A stretch of DNA of 64,000 bases from positions 393,554 to 457,553 of the forward strand of contig NZ_JACABA010000001.1 of assembly GCF_013377015.1 (NCBI RefSeq). Direction: 5' to 3'. Both the position numbers and the translations under genes were made by a program. The notes below the pieces were generated by a model. That model searched no databases. It saw only the letters and a program-made list of their open reading frames with translations, and was not told where the DNA came from. The DNA comes from Rhodopseudomonas sp. GTDB taxonomy: Bacteria; Pseudomonadota; Alphaproteobacteria; Rhizobiales; Xanthobacteraceae. Positions 37,414 to 47,566 of this stretch are shown here, piece after piece (position 1 is the stretch's first letter; every line of letters starts with the position of its first letter).

Positions 37414-39116
37414 GCCGCCCGCACGGTTTGCAGGAACTTGCTGACTTCCGATTTCAACCGGTCACTGTCGCGCGACAGCGATTGCGCCGCGGAAAGAACC
37501 TGTGCGGAGGCCGATCCGGTCTCGCTGGCGCCATGCTGCACCTCGGTGATGTTGGCGGAGACCTGCTGGGTGCCCTGCGCGGCCTGTTGAACGTTGCGCG
37601 AGATTTCCTGCGTCGCCGCGCCCTGCTCTTCCACCGCCGAAGCGATGGTGGAGGCAATCTCCGACATTCGGCCTATGGTGCCGCCGATCTCCTTGATCGC
37701 CACCACCGACTGATCGGTCGCGGCCTGGATGCCGCCGATCTGCTGGCTGATTTCACCGGTGGCCTTCGCGGTCTGCTCGGCCAGCGCTTTCACCTCGGAG
37801 GCGACCACCGCGAAGCCGCGACCGGCCTCGCCGGCGCGCGCCGCCTCGATGGTGGCGTTCAACGCCAGCAGATTGGTCTGGCCCGCGATGGTATTGATCA
37901 GTTCGACGACGTCGCCGATCCGCGCCGCCGCGTGGGACAATTCACCGACGCGGTCGTTGGTCCTTTGCGCCTGCTGTACTGCCTCGCTGGCGATCCTGGC
38001 GGATTCCTGCACCTGTCGGCTGATCTCGTTGACCGATGAAGCCATCTCCTCGGTGGCGGACGCGACCGACTGCACGTTCGTCGAGGCTTCTTCGGACGCC
38101 GCGGCCACCATGGTGGTCATTTCCTGGCCGCGTTCCGCGGTCGCTGTCAGCGTGCCGGCGGATGCTTCCAGTTCGGTCGACGCCGACGACACGGTCTGGA
38201 TGATTTCGCCCACCGCGCCTTCGAATTGATCGGCGAGCTTGAGCATGTCCTGTTTGCGCTGGATCGCCAGCTTACGCTCCTGCTCCGCCTTTTCCTCGGC
38301 TTCCTTCACGGCTCTTTCCGCCAGCATCGCCTTGATGCCGTCGACCGCGCGGGCGGTCTCGCCGATCTCGTCGTTGCGGTCGGTGCCGGTCATCTCGACC
38401 GTTTCGCCCCGCGCCATCCGCTGCAGCAGGCCGACCAGGGCCCGCATCGGCTTGGCGATCCCGAACTGACCGATCAGAAAGCCCGCGAGCAGACCGATCG
38501 AAACGCCGGCCGCGGACATAATCATCATGAGTCGCGATGCCGAGTCGTATTCGTCGCCGGCCGCCTTGGCGAACTCTTCGACCCGTTCGGTCAAGCGGTC
38601 GGAGATGGCCCGTATGCTGGTCTGCAATTTCTCCGCCTCGGCGCGGCTCTTCATCGCCGCGTCGCGCAGCTTCTCGGTCTGATCGCTCAACTGAACGTCC
38701 TTGACGGCCTCAACCAGACCGAAGGTGTTGTCGAGTTGCTTCTGGTAGGAGGCAAAGGCCTCCCTGACGCCCGGCAACATGTTTCTGGCCTTCTCGTCGC
38801 GGGTCTTGCCGAGGTCCTCGAGCCGGGCCTGGAAGGTCTTCATTTGCTCGTCGACGACCTTGCGGGCTTCCGCCCGGTTCTCGGGGCGCGGGTCCAGCGC
38901 GGCGCGGAATTCGGCCCGGTTGAGCGCCAGCACGTTCTGGTTGGCGCGCGCCCCGGTCAGCGCGCGCTTCGCGGCCCTGCTCATGTCGTCGGCGCCGGCA
39001 TCGAGCGACGCCAGCGAGCGCATGCCGACCCAGGTGATGCCGATCGCCACGCCAGATAGCAGCAGGATGACGGCGAGGATCTTGGTGAGAACCCGAAAAC
39101 GAGCAAGGAATGACAT
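37410..39116 (-). CDS. Methyl-accepting chemotaxis protein
   Basis: 568 residues: N-terminal transmembrane helix ([20 protein letters not shown]), a roughly 170-residue helical periplasmic domain, a second span ([21 protein letters not shown]), HAMP and a long cytoplasmic signalling domain with the hairpin tip [21 protein letters not shown]. The ligand-binding domain is of the four-helix type with an unknown ligand. ATG at 39116 has GAGG five bases upstream. Divergent from the PAS-AraC gene. Unusual inside a photosynthesis cluster. Confidence 0.9.
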   Translation of the reverse strand: MSFLARFRVLTKILAVILLLSGVAIGITWVGMRSLASLDAGADDMSRAAKRALTGARANQNVLALNRAEFRAALDPRPENRAEARKVVDEQMKTFQARLEDLGKTRDEKARNMLPGVREAFASYQKQLDNTFGLVEAVKDVQLSDQTEKLRDAAMKSRAEAEKLQTSIRAISDRLTERVEEFAKAAGDEYDSASRLMMIMSAAGVSIGLLAGFLIGQFGIAKPMRALVGLLQRMARGETVEMTGTDRNDEIGETARAVDGIKAMLAERAVKEAEEKAEQERKLAIQRKQDMLKLADQFEGAVGEIIQTVSSASTELEASAGTLTATAERGQEMTTMVAAASEEASTNVQSVASATEEMASSVNEISRQVQESARIASEAVQQAQRTNDRVGELSHAAARIGDVVELINTIAGQTNLLALNATIEAARAGEAGRGFAVVASEVKALAEQTAKATGEISQQIGGIQAATDQSVVAIKEIGGTIGRMSEIASTIASAVEEQGAATQEISRNVQQAAQGTQQVSANITEVQHGASETGSASAQVLSAAQSLSRDSDRLKSEVSKFLQTVRAA

Positions 39117-39442
39117 GAAGGCCTCTTTGACGTGTTGGTCAGGTGGCAGCATTGCCTGAACGGTGTCGCTCACGATTTCTCGGGGGCGTTTCTGCCCGTT
39201 CAAGTTTGCATCAATTTGTAAATGACAGACCGCGCAACGAAGCGAACGCGGCGCTCAAAACCTGCCCTTCTGCCCTTCGCAGCAAGAATACGAAAATACC
39301 AACACCGCCCAACGCAGGGCGCGTAATCTGGCGAAAAATGCACCCGTACCGGAACTACCGAAATTCAGATCGTAATATTGCAAATCGAAAGCAACGCGTG
39401 TTGAATTCAGATTCGATCAGCTATTCGGAGAGAGCCGCTCGA
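39117..39442. other. Divergent region between chemoreceptor and PAS-AraC gene
   Basis: 326 bases, AT-richer than the surroundings around 39290-39420. The PAS-AraC reading frame stays open back to 39143, but the translated sequence there is not family-like. I see no clear operator or hairpin. Confidence 0.4.
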
Positions 39443-40585
39443 ATGCAGAACGGAAAGACTTCCGCAGATCAGGCCAAGTCTGAGGCTTCCGGCGCATCGG
39501 CTCCCTACTCTTTGGCAAAGACGGCGGAGCAAAGCCAACCTGGTTTCTTGAAGGTCGATCCAGGGACCCTGCAGATCACTTTTGCAAACCAGCGCTTCTG
39601 TCAGATGATCGGCTACACGCGCGACGAACTGATCGACGGGACCGTGACATTCAGGGAATTGACCCATCCTGACGATCTCAAGCAATGCGAAATGTTGTTG
39701 CAGCTTCTCGTCCGCGGCGACATCGATTCTTACTCGCTCGAAAGACGGTATCTCCGCAGAGACAAATCAATCTTGCCGACTCGCACGACAATCACAACGC
39801 TGGATAGAGGCGGCGGCCGGACGGCGGTGATCGGGGTCATCAGCACCTCCGCCGAGCACGGCTTCGGCGACGAACTCGCGCTACCGTCGGCGCCCCCCGA
39901 CGGCGCATCGTTCTGGACCAGGGACCTGCGCAGCAACACCGGGACCTGTTCGGACGGACTGAAAATCGTGCTCGGTCTTGATCCGGATGGTCCCGCGCCT
40001 ACGTTCGGCGAATTCCTCGCTTTGGTGCATCCGCACGACCGGCCGCGGGTCGTCGAGGAAATGCGCCGGGTCGCCAAGGGCATGTTTTGCACCGCCGAAC
40101 ACCGTATCGTTCGCCCGACCGGCCAAATCCGCTGGGTCAGCCAATCGGCAAAGCCGCTATTCGACGTCGATGGCGAGGTGATGGGCGTGGTGGGCGTCTG
40201 CCTGGACATCACCGACGAGCGGTCCAAGCCGCGCCATACGCAGTCGGACCACACCGTCGAAACCGTGAAACGATACGTCGACCTGCATTGGGATCAGCCG
40301 CTCAACGTCGCCGCCCTTGCGGAGGAAGCTGGCGTGACGGCACGCACCCTGTTCAAACACTGTCAACTCGCCTGGGGTTTCACGCCGAACGAATACATCA
40401 AACGCGTGCGGCTCAACCGCGCCCGCGCTATTCTCGAGATGGCCGATAGGTCGACGACGGTTCTCGGAACGGCGCTGAAATGCTGTTTCCAGAATGCCGG
40501 GCATTTTGCCCGCGACTACCGTCTGGCGTTCGGCGAGCGGCCGTCGGACACGCTGGAGCGGGCCCGCAAGCAATGCCGGCTCTAA
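39443..40585 (+). CDS. PAS-PAS-AraC-type regulator
   Basis: 380 residues. A first PAS (FLKVDPGTLQITFANQRFCQMIGYTRDELI with FRELTHPDDL), a second PAS of the PAS_3 type (EHRIVRPTGQIRWVSQSAKPLFDVDGEVMGVVGVCLDIT) and a C-terminal AraC-family DNA-binding region (NVAALAEEAGVTARTLFKHCQ, GHFARDYRLAFGERPSDTL). ATG at 39443 has GGAGAG upstream with long spacing. The signal is unknown; redox or light through a PAS cofactor is possible. Divergent from the chemoreceptor, which it may control. Confidence 0.82.
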   Translation: MQNGKTSADQAKSEASGASAPYSLAKTAEQSQPGFLKVDPGTLQITFANQRFCQMIGYTRDELIDGTVTFRELTHPDDLKQCEMLLQLLVRGDIDSYSLERRYLRRDKSILPTRTTITTLDRGGGRTAVIGVISTSAEHGFGDELALPSAPPDGASFWTRDLRSNTGTCSDGLKIVLGLDPDGPAPTFGEFLALVHPHDRPRVVEEMRRVAKGMFCTAEHRIVRPTGQIRWVSQSAKPLFDVDGEVMGVVGVCLDITDERSKPRHTQSDHTVETVKRYVDLHWDQPLNVAALAEEAGVTARTLFKHCQLAWGFTPNEYIKRVRLNRARAILEMADRSTTVLGTALKCCFQNAGHFARDYRLAFGERPSDTLERARKQCRL

Positions 40586-40623
40586 CGTCGCTGGGTCGCC
40601 TGGCGTCGTCCGAAATGGCCGCG

Positions 40624-42390
40624 TCAGTTCGCCCCGGTCGCGGCGATCACCGCCTGCGACAGCACGGTGGCGTCGGCGTAGGGCAGCGGCAGGTAGCGCG
40701 CGCCCATCTCCTTGGCGACTTGCTCGGCCAGCGGCCCCGGCCGCGGCGACATGTCGACCAGCACCGCATTGATGCCGGCAGCGCGCATCTGCCGCGCCGA
40801 ACTCATCGCGTCTTCTTCCGCCTTGGGCCGGCCCGGCGCGCCATCGCGGGCGATGTTGGCGCGGCCGTCGGTCAAGACGATCACCGTCGGGGTCTGCCCC
40901 TTGCGCTTGACCGAGTCCGCCAGCATGAAGGCGGCATCGAGCCCGGCGGCGAGCGGCGTGCCGCCGCCGCCTGGCAATCCGGCGAGGCTGCGCTTGGCGC
41001 GCGCCAACGAGCGGGTTGGTGGTAGTAGGATTTCGGCGATCGTGCCGCGAAACGCGATCATCGCCACCTGATCGCGCCGCACATAGCAATCTGCCAGCAG
41101 CAACTCGACCGCGCCCTTGGCTTCGGCCAGCCGATGCAGCGCAGCGGAGCCGGAGGCATCGACCACGAAGATGGTGATGGTCTCGGTGCGCTGCTTGAAC
41201 CGAGCGATGCGGAAATCGTCCTTCTCGATCAGGATCCGCGGCTGCGCGCCTTGGCGGCCCACAGCCTGACGCCGGCGCAGCGGCTGCCACGGCGCCGCGG
41301 CACGCAAGGTCTCGATCACGTTGAGCTTGGAGCCGTCGCGCAATTCGCCGCGCACCGAACCGGTCGGCCGGCCGCGCTTTTTCGACTTCTGCAATTCGCC
41401 GGCCTTGCCGGAGGAACGCGACCGCGAGCGGCCCGACGATGCGCGCAGCGCCGCCAGCACGCCCGGCGGAATCGCCGCCTGCACCGCGGCAAGGATCACC
41501 TCGTCGAGCGCCTTGTCGATATCGGGGGTCTGCTGTTCCTGGTCGTTGTTGTCGTCGGCATTGTCTTCCGGCGGCGGCTCGGGCGGCGGCGGCTCGGCCT
41601 GATCCGGCTGGTCGGCCTGCGGAAAGATCAGCGCGCGGGGCGCCAGCACCAGCCGCGCGGCGATCGCGATGTCGTCCTGCTCGATCTTGTCGTGGCCGCT
41701 CAGCGCCGCGGCGGCGCGGGCGGCGCGCAACGCCAGCAGCGGCGCACGCAGCGAGACGATTCCGAGCGCCGCGGCGGCGGCGCAGATCGCCTCGATCTGC
41801 TCGCTGTCGACCTGGATCGCCGCCAGCCGCGCCCGCGCGGCGACGATTTCGTCGAGGGCGATCGGAAACTCGTCGGTATCGCGGAACGAGAATTGGTCGA
41901 GGTCAACGTGAAACGCCAACCGGTCGCGCAATGACGCCGGCGCGAATTCATCCTCCAGCCCTTCGTCCAGCGCCACCACGCCGAACCGCGCCGGCATCCG
42001 CAGCGACAGCCCGTCGCGCTCGACCAGGGTTTCGTGGGCATCCATCGCCGCGGTGACGTGCACCGTGGTCGACGAAGACATCCGCTCCGCCATCGCCAGC
42101 ACCAGCACTCCGCCGTCAGCCTCGGCCAGCAACCCGCGCTCGGCGACCGGTCGGCCGGCGAGCAACGTCGCGGAGAGATCGAGCCCGCCGAGCAGGCGGC
42201 CGTCGCCGATATGCAGCGGCAGATGCTTGTGGGCGTCGTCCGGCGGCAGCGCCGCGCGCAGCAGCGAAAGCCAGCGGTCGCGCACCGGCCCGGCGCGCGA
42301 GCGCAGCAGCACCCCGCCGGTGCCGACCGGATCGACCGCGAACAATTGCGCCGCGGTCGCCGCATCGGACCATGCGAGCGCGATGCTCAT
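40624..42390 (-). CDS. bchD: BchD, magnesium chelatase subunit D
   Basis: 588 residues: degenerate AAA+ N-terminal half, an acidic proline-rich linker (PDQAEPPPPEPPPEDNADDN) and a C-terminal integrin-I/VWA domain with the MIDAS motif VVDASGSAA and the TDGRANI segment. Works with BchI and BchH to insert Mg into protoporphyrin IX. ATG at 42390 overlaps the bchI stop (ATGA). Confidence 0.96.
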   Translation of the reverse strand: MSIALAWSDAATAAQLFAVDPVGTGGVLLRSRAGPVRDRWLSLLRAALPPDDAHKHLPLHIGDGRLLGGLDLSATLLAGRPVAERGLLAEADGGVLVLAMAERMSSSTTVHVTAAMDAHETLVERDGLSLRMPARFGVVALDEGLEDEFAPASLRDRLAFHVDLDQFSFRDTDEFPIALDEIVAARARLAAIQVDSEQIEAICAAAAALGIVSLRAPLLALRAARAAAALSGHDKIEQDDIAIAARLVLAPRALIFPQADQPDQAEPPPPEPPPEDNADDNNDQEQQTPDIDKALDEVILAAVQAAIPPGVLAALRASSGRSRSRSSGKAGELQKSKKRGRPTGSVRGELRDGSKLNVIETLRAAAPWQPLRRRQAVGRQGAQPRILIEKDDFRIARFKQRTETITIFVVDASGSAALHRLAEAKGAVELLLADCYVRRDQVAMIAFRGTIAEILLPPTRSLARAKRSLAGLPGGGGTPLAAGLDAAFMLADSVKRKGQTPTVIVLTDGRANIARDGAPGRPKAEEDAMSSARQMRAAGINAVLVDMSPRPGPLAEQVAKEMGARYLPLPYADATVLSQAVIAATGAN

Positions 42391-43409
42391 CCGAAGACTT
42401 CGGCAATGGCGCGATCGACCCGGACACTGGACCCGGCGTCGTCGAGCGGATTTCGCCGCAGCCGGTGCCGCAGCGCCGATGGCGCGATGCGCCTGAGATG
42501 ATCGTCGGTGACGGTCTTGTCGTGTTCCAGCGCCGCCAGCGCCCGCGCCGCGCGCATCAAGGTGAGTTCGCCGCGCAAGCCATCGGTGCCGAGCGTCATG
42601 CACAGCGTCGCCGCGCGCTCCAATGCGGCGTCCGACACCGTGACCTCGGGCAGCCGTTCGCGCGCCTGGGTGATCTTCTTCCGCAGCTTGGCTTCTTCCT
42701 TGGCCCAGTGGGTCAGGAACGCCGCCGAGTCGCTCTCGAAGGAATCGCGGCGGCGCACCACCTCGATCCGTTCCGGCAGCGTGTCCGGGGTTTTGACCTC
42801 GACCGACATGCCGAACCGATCCAGCAATTGCGGACGCAATTCGCCTTCTTCCGGATTGCCGGTGCCGACCAGCACGAAGCGCGCCGGATGGCGAATGGAG
42901 AGGCCTTCGCGCTCGACCACGTTCTCGCCGGAGGCGGCGACGTCGAGCAACAGATCGACCAGATGATCCTCGAGAAGATTCGCTTCGTCGATGTAGAGGA
43001 AGCCGCGATGGGCGCGGGCCAACAGGCCGGGCTCGAACGCCTTTTCGCCCTTGGCCAGCGCGCGCTCCAGATCGAGCGCGCCGACGACGCGGTCTTCGGT
43101 GGCGCCGAGCGGCAGATCGACCACCGGCACCGGCACCTGCGCGGTCTTCAGCTTGCCGTGCTTTTCCTTTTCCCTGCACTCTTCGCAGAACGCCTTCGGC
43201 AGGTCGGGATCGCAATTGTAGCGGCAGCCGACCACGACTTTCATTTTCGGCAGCAAGGCCGCCAGCGCGCGTACCGCGGTGGACTTGCCGGCGCCGCGAT
43301 CGCCGAACGCCAGCACGCCGCCGACCTTGGGATCGATCGCCGCGATCAGCAGCGCGAGCTTCATCTCTTCCTGGCCGACGATGGCGGAAAATGGAAAAAC
43401 GGTCGCCAT
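42387..43409 (-). CDS. bchI: BchI, magnesium chelatase ATPase subunit I
   Basis: 340-residue AAA+ ATPase. FPFSAIVGQEEMKLALLIAAID, Walker A GDRGAGKSTAVRAL, Walker B GFLYIDEANLLEDH, sensor VGTGNPEEGELRPQLLDRFG. It contains a CRYNCDPDLPKAFCEECRE segment typical of BchI. It starts eight bases after the hemC stop, so hemC-bchI-bchD form an operon. Confidence 0.97.
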   Translation of the reverse strand: MATVFPFSAIVGQEEMKLALLIAAIDPKVGGVLAFGDRGAGKSTAVRALAALLPKMKVVVGCRYNCDPDLPKAFCEECREKEKHGKLKTAQVPVPVVDLPLGATEDRVVGALDLERALAKGEKAFEPGLLARAHRGFLYIDEANLLEDHLVDLLLDVAASGENVVEREGLSIRHPARFVLVGTGNPEEGELRPQLLDRFGMSVEVKTPDTLPERIEVVRRRDSFESDSAAFLTHWAKEEAKLRKKITQARERLPEVTVSDAALERAATLCMTLGTDGLRGELTLMRAARALAALEHDKTVTDDHLRRIAPSALRHRLRRNPLDDAGSSVRVDRAIAEVFG

Positions 43410-43417
43410 GTGATGTG

Positions 43418-44410
43418 TTACTCCGGCCGCGTGCGTTCGATGATCGCGGCGGCGCCCTTGTCCAGCAGATCCAGCGCGATCGCCCGGCCCAGTTCGCGCG
43501 GACGATTCGCCGGCCCCGTGCGCGAGGCCTCGATGAACATCCCGCCCTCTTCGTCGAGCACCGAGGCGTGCATCGTCATCTCCGACCCGCTGATGGTGGA
43601 AAACGCCGCCATCGGCGAATTGCAGTGTCCGTTCAGCACCCACAACACTTCGCGTTCGGCGTCGCAGGACAGCCGCGCCACCGGATCGTCGATCATCGCC
43701 AAATATTTGCGGGTCTGCCAGTCGTTGACCGCGCATTCCACCGCGACGATGCCCTGGCCGGCCGACGGCAGCATTTCCTGCGGCGTGAAATCATGCACGA
43801 TGCGGTCGACGAAGCCGACCCGCTCGAGGCCGGAGCGCGCCATGATCAGCGCGTCGGCCGGGCCGATCGAGCCGCCATCCGGCAGCTTCTGCTTCTCGCC
43901 ATTGTCGAGCTTGCGGATTCTCGTATCGGCGGCGCCGCGAAAGTGAATCACCTCGACCTCGGGAAACAGACGCTTGGCATAGGCGGCGCGCCGGACCGCA
44001 TTGGTGCCGATCGTGAAGCCCTTGCCGCGCGAGGCCTTCAGCTGCTCGAGCGTGAGCCCCTTGCGCAGCACCAGCGCATCGTTGGCGGGATCGCGCGACA
44101 ACGTGGCGCCGATCACCAGGCCCGGCGTGTCTTCGTTGCCCGGCATGTCCTTGAGCGAATGCATCGCCGCCTGCAACTTGCCGGCCACCACCGCGGCGCG
44201 AATTTCCGCCACGAAGGCGCCGCCCTTGCCGCCATGCGGCAGCAGCTTGCTGATCTGGTCGGAATCACCGACGGTTTCGAACTTGACGATTTCGACATCG
44301 AGCTCGCTGGCTGCGGCGGACAGCCGCCGCGCGATGTCCTCGGTCTGGGCAAGCGCCATGACGCTCTTGCGAGTGCCGATTCGAACTGAAACTGTCACCA
44401 CACGCTCCAT
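43418..44410 (-). CDS. hemC: HemC-type hydroxymethylbilane synthase, divergent
   Basis: 330-residue porphobilinogen deaminase family protein. IGTRKSVMALAQTE, MHSLKDMPGNEDTPGLVIGA, TNAVRRAAYAKRLFPEVEVIHFRGAADTRIRKL and LNGHCNSPMAAFS align with the catalytic and dipyrromethane-cofactor regions; the Cys in the last motif is the cofactor attachment site. Several positions differ from common HemC (GGAFVAE where KGLFTKE is usual, NGHCNSP where GGCQVP is usual). It may be a photosynthesis-specific paralogue with a housekeeping hemC elsewhere (inference). Confidence 0.85.
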   Translation of the reverse strand: MERVVTVSVRIGTRKSVMALAQTEDIARRLSAAASELDVEIVKFETVGDSDQISKLLPHGGKGGAFVAEIRAAVVAGKLQAAMHSLKDMPGNEDTPGLVIGATLSRDPANDALVLRKGLTLEQLKASRGKGFTIGTNAVRRAAYAKRLFPEVEVIHFRGAADTRIRKLDNGEKQKLPDGGSIGPADALIMARSGLERVGFVDRIVHDFTPQEMLPSAGQGIVAVECAVNDWQTRKYLAMIDDPVARLSCDAEREVLWVLNGHCNSPMAAFSTISGSEMTMHASVLDEEGGMFIEASRTGPANRPRELGRAIALDLLDKGAAAIIERTRPE

Positions 44411-44660
44411 TCGACAACCGCGAAGGGCCCGCGGCGAAGTTCGGCCGAACCTTATGACCAGCTCGTACCAGATTGCAAACGAATGGCCCGGATTACGAAA
44501 AAGAATTACCGCGCGTCAAGTTACTGTTCTCACGGCGATTCCGGACCCCTGCGGCAGCTTTGCACAGGCCCCCGCGGGCACGACCTTTCGGCTTCTGTCT
44601 GTCGCAACGCAATGCTACTCAAGTCAATGGGCGCAGTATTGAGCGAGGTCAAAAGCTGAC

Positions 44661-45974
44661 ATGACGACAGGTGTCCTGATTGGTGATGGCGATGTACGAC
44701 TTTCGCCGCATCCGCTGCGCGCGGCCGTACTCGGCGAGGTCCATGCCCGCCCCTTCACCGCGCTGCAAGTGCCGTCGCGGATCGTGCACTTCGCATTCGA
44801 CACCGCGGGGGCGCGCGGCCCGGCCGACCGCGCCAACCTGATCGCATTCTGCGAATCGCGCGGTTTGCAGCCGCCGGCCCCCGGCGAGAAACACCACCGC
44901 GCGCCGTTCGGAACCACGGTGCTGCGCTGGGAACAACATTCGGAATTCACCACCTACACCTGGGAAATTCCAGCCGATCCCGCCGGGGCGCCGTTCTATC
45001 CCGACGCCTCGTCGATCTCGTCGCCGATGCGGCTGTTGCCGCAGCCCGGCCCGCTGTTCGTCGCGGTCGACCTGCATGTGGTGAAGGACGATCCGCCGCG
45101 CACCTCGCCGGAGCGGCTGTTCGATCGCGCCAGCCTGGCGGTGGCGGAAAATTCCGACGGCCAGGCGCTCTATGCCACCGACTTCCAGCCCGGCCCGTCC
45201 GGCTTCGTCCGGGTGCTGGTGATCGACCGCGGCATGCCGCCGGAGCGCGCCGGCGCGCTGGTGCAGCGCGTGCTGGAAATCGAAACCTATCGCACGCTGG
45301 CGCTGCTCGGCTTGCCCGAAGCGCAGCGGCTGACGCCGTCGATCGCCACCTCCGAACGCCGGCTCGCTGAAGTCACCCAGGAAATGCGCGGCGCCGGCGA
45401 CCTCGCCAGTAATCACAAGCTGCTCGAGGAGCTGACCGCGCTGGCCGCCGAGGTCGAAGCCGGCGCCGCCGCCAGCCAGTATCGGTTCGGCGCCAGCCGC
45501 GCCTATGAGGAGATCATGACCGGACGGCTGGCGACGCTGGGCGAACGCAAGGTCGGCGGCCTGCCGACCTGGTCGTCGTTCCTGGCGCGGCGGATGAAGC
45601 CGGCGATGCGCACCTGCGTCACCACCGAGGCGCGGCAGTCGGATCTCTCGCTGAAGCTGGCGCGCGCGGCGAATTTGCTGCGCACCAGGGTCGACGTCGA
45701 ACTCGAACAGCAGAACCAGGACCTGCTGAAATCGATGAACGCGCGGACAAGGCTGCAATTGCGGCTGCAGACCACGGTCGAAGGCCTCTCCACCGCGGCA
45801 ATCACCTATTATGTGGTCGGCCTGTTCGGCTATCTGGTGAAGGGGCTGCACGACAGCGGCCGGCTGCCGGTCGATCCGAGCATCGCCACCGCCGCCTTCG
45901 TGCCGGTCGCGGCGTTCTCGATCTGGTGGACCGTGCGCAGCATCCGCAAGAAACATATCGCGGACGAGGAATGA
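44661..45974 (+). CDS. DUF3422 family membrane-anchored protein
   Basis: 437 residues. HPLRAAVLGEVHARPF and FEVRVLVIDRG-like stretches (here SGFVRVLVIDRGMPPERAG) are typical of the DUF3422 family. A long helical/coiled middle (ERRLAEVTQEMRGAGDLA, then a segment with EQQNQDLLKSMNART) precedes two C-terminal transmembrane helices and a basic end (RSIRKKHIADEE). The layout resembles CorA-like or adaptor membrane proteins, but the function is unknown. First gene of a five-gene overlapping operon ending in bciB. Confidence 0.78.
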   Translation: MTTGVLIGDGDVRLSPHPLRAAVLGEVHARPFTALQVPSRIVHFAFDTAGARGPADRANLIAFCESRGLQPPAPGEKHHRAPFGTTVLRWEQHSEFTTYTWEIPADPAGAPFYPDASSISSPMRLLPQPGPLFVAVDLHVVKDDPPRTSPERLFDRASLAVAENSDGQALYATDFQPGPSGFVRVLVIDRGMPPERAGALVQRVLEIETYRTLALLGLPEAQRLTPSIATSERRLAEVTQEMRGAGDLASNHKLLEELTALAAEVEAGAAASQYRFGASRAYEEIMTGRLATLGERKVGGLPTWSSFLARRMKPAMRTCVTTEARQSDLSLKLARAANLLRTRVDVELEQQNQDLLKSMNARTRLQLRLQTTVEGLSTAAITYYVVGLFGYLVKGLHDSGRLPVDPSIATAAFVPVAAFSIWWTVRSIRKKHIADEE

Positions 45975-47566
45975 TGCGCCGCTTCGCCTTGCCGCTGCGA
46001 ATCGTCGTCGCCATCGTGGCGCTCGCCGCTCTCGCGGTGGCGCTGTGGCAGCTGCATGGCATGACCGACGGGCTGCGGGTGACCGCCGGCAAGGTCGGCG
46101 ACACCCCGGTGACGATCTATCAACCGCCGTCCGACGCGCCCGCGCCGGTGGTGGTGATCGCCCATGGCTTCGCCGGCTCGCAGCAATTGATGCAGCCGTT
46201 CGCGGCGACGCTGGCGCGCAACGGCTATATCGCGGTGACCTTCGATTTCACCGGCCACGGCCGCAACCCGGTGCCGATCCGCGGCGACATCGACGAGCCG
46301 ACCAATGTCACCGGCGTGCTGGTGGCGGAAACCGGCCGCGTCGTCGACTTCGCCCGCACCCTGCCCGGCAGCGACGGCCGCGTCGCGGTGCTCGGCCATT
46401 CGATGGCTTCCGACATCGTGGTGCAATATGGCGTCTCCCATCCCGAGGTAAGCGCCACCGTGGCGGTGTCGGTGTTCACCCGGAAAGAGACCGAGAGCCT
46501 GCCGCATAATCTGCTGGTGATCGTGGGCGCCCTGGAACCGCAAATGCTGATCGACGAAGGGCTGCGGATCGTCAACAAGTCGACCGGCGGCGGCGCCGTC
46601 GCCGGACGAAGCTATGGCGACTTCAAGAATGGCAGCGCGCGGCGGCTGGCGCTGTCGTCCGGCGTCGAACATATCGGCGTGCTGTACAGCCAGGACAGCA
46701 TGCGCGAAGCGCTGCAATGGATGAACGAGAGCTTCGGCCGCACCGGCTCCGGCTGGATCGACCGCCGGCCGGGCGCGCTGGGGCTGCTGTTCTTCGGGCT
46801 GATCGCGCTGGCCTGGCCGCTGTCGAAACTGCTGCCGCGGGCGGCACCGGTGCCGATGGGCGCGAGCCTCAGCTGGAAGCAGCTGCTAGTCGCCGCGATC
46901 GCGCCCGCGGTGCTGACGCCGCTCATCCTGTGGAAGGCCCCGACCGATTTCCTGATCATCCTGCTCGGCGATTATCTGACGCTGCATTTTCTGCTCTACG
47001 GCGCGCTGACCGGCGCACTGCTGCTGCTGTTGCGACCGCGAACGGCCGGCGCGCAACCGGCCGTGCATCACGAAGCGGGCCTGGAGAAGCTGGAATCGCT
47101 GCCCGACCCGGATCATCCGCGCGTCTCGTGGCCAGCGCTGGCGGTCGCCGCCGCGGCGGTGATCGCCTACAATATTCTCGCCTTTGGTCTGCCGCTCGAC
47201 ACTTACGTGTTTTCGTTCCTGCCGATCGCGCCGCGGCTCCACCTGATCGCCGCGATCGCCTGCGGTACCGTCCCCTATTTCCTCACCGCGGAATGGATGG
47301 CGCATGGTGCCAACGCCCCGCGCGGCGGCTATGCCTTCGCGAAATTCTGCTTCCTGGTGTCGCTGGCGGCGGCGGTGGCGCTCAATCTGCACAAGCTGTT
47401 CTTCCTGATCATCATCGTGCCGGCGATCCTGCTGCTGTTTCTCGCCTTCGGGCTGATCAGCAATTGGAGCTACAAGGCCACCAACCACCCACTGCCCGGT
47501 GCGCTGGCCAATGCGGCGATCTTCGCCTGGGCGATCGCGGTGACCTTCCCGATGGTGATCCGATGA
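45971..47566 (+). CDS. Membrane-embedded alpha/beta-hydrolase
   Basis: 531 residues. One N-terminal span, a hydrolase domain (VVIAHGFAGSQQLMQPFAATLARNGY, elbow AVLGHSMASDIVVQYG with G-H-S-M-A), then about eight hydrophobic segments in the C-terminal half. Start ATG 45971 overlaps the upstream stop. The substrate is unknown; membrane location and operon with a chlorophyll reductase suggest a lipid or pigment ester substrate, which is only a guess. Confidence 0.75.
   Translation: MMRRFALPLRIVVAIVALAALAVALWQLHGMTDGLRVTAGKVGDTPVTIYQPPSDAPAPVVVIAHGFAGSQQLMQPFAATLARNGYIAVTFDFTGHGRNPVPIRGDIDEPTNVTGVLVAETGRVVDFARTLPGSDGRVAVLGHSMASDIVVQYGVSHPEVSATVAVSVFTRKETESLPHNLLVIVGALEPQMLIDEGLRIVNKSTGGGAVAGRSYGDFKNGSARRLALSSGVEHIGVLYSQDSMREALQWMNESFGRTGSGWIDRRPGALGLLFFGLIALAWPLSKLLPRAAPVPMGASLSWKQLLVAAIAPAVLTPLILWKAPTDFLIILLGDYLTLHFLLYGALTGALLLLLRPRTAGAQPAVHHEAGLEKLESLPDPDHPRVSWPALAVAAAAVIAYNILAFGLPLDTYVFSFLPIAPRLHLIAAIACGTVPYFLTAEWMAHGANAPRGGYAFAKFCFLVSLAAAVALNLHKLFFLIIIVPAILLLFLAFGLISNWSYKATNHPLPGALANAAIFAWAIAVTFPMVIR

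Noticed and set aside
42391-43215. Long upstream extension of the bchD frame
   Set aside because: It runs through bchI in another frame and has low-complexity Arg/Gly/Ala content; the BchD start at 42390 gives family length with ATGA overlap.
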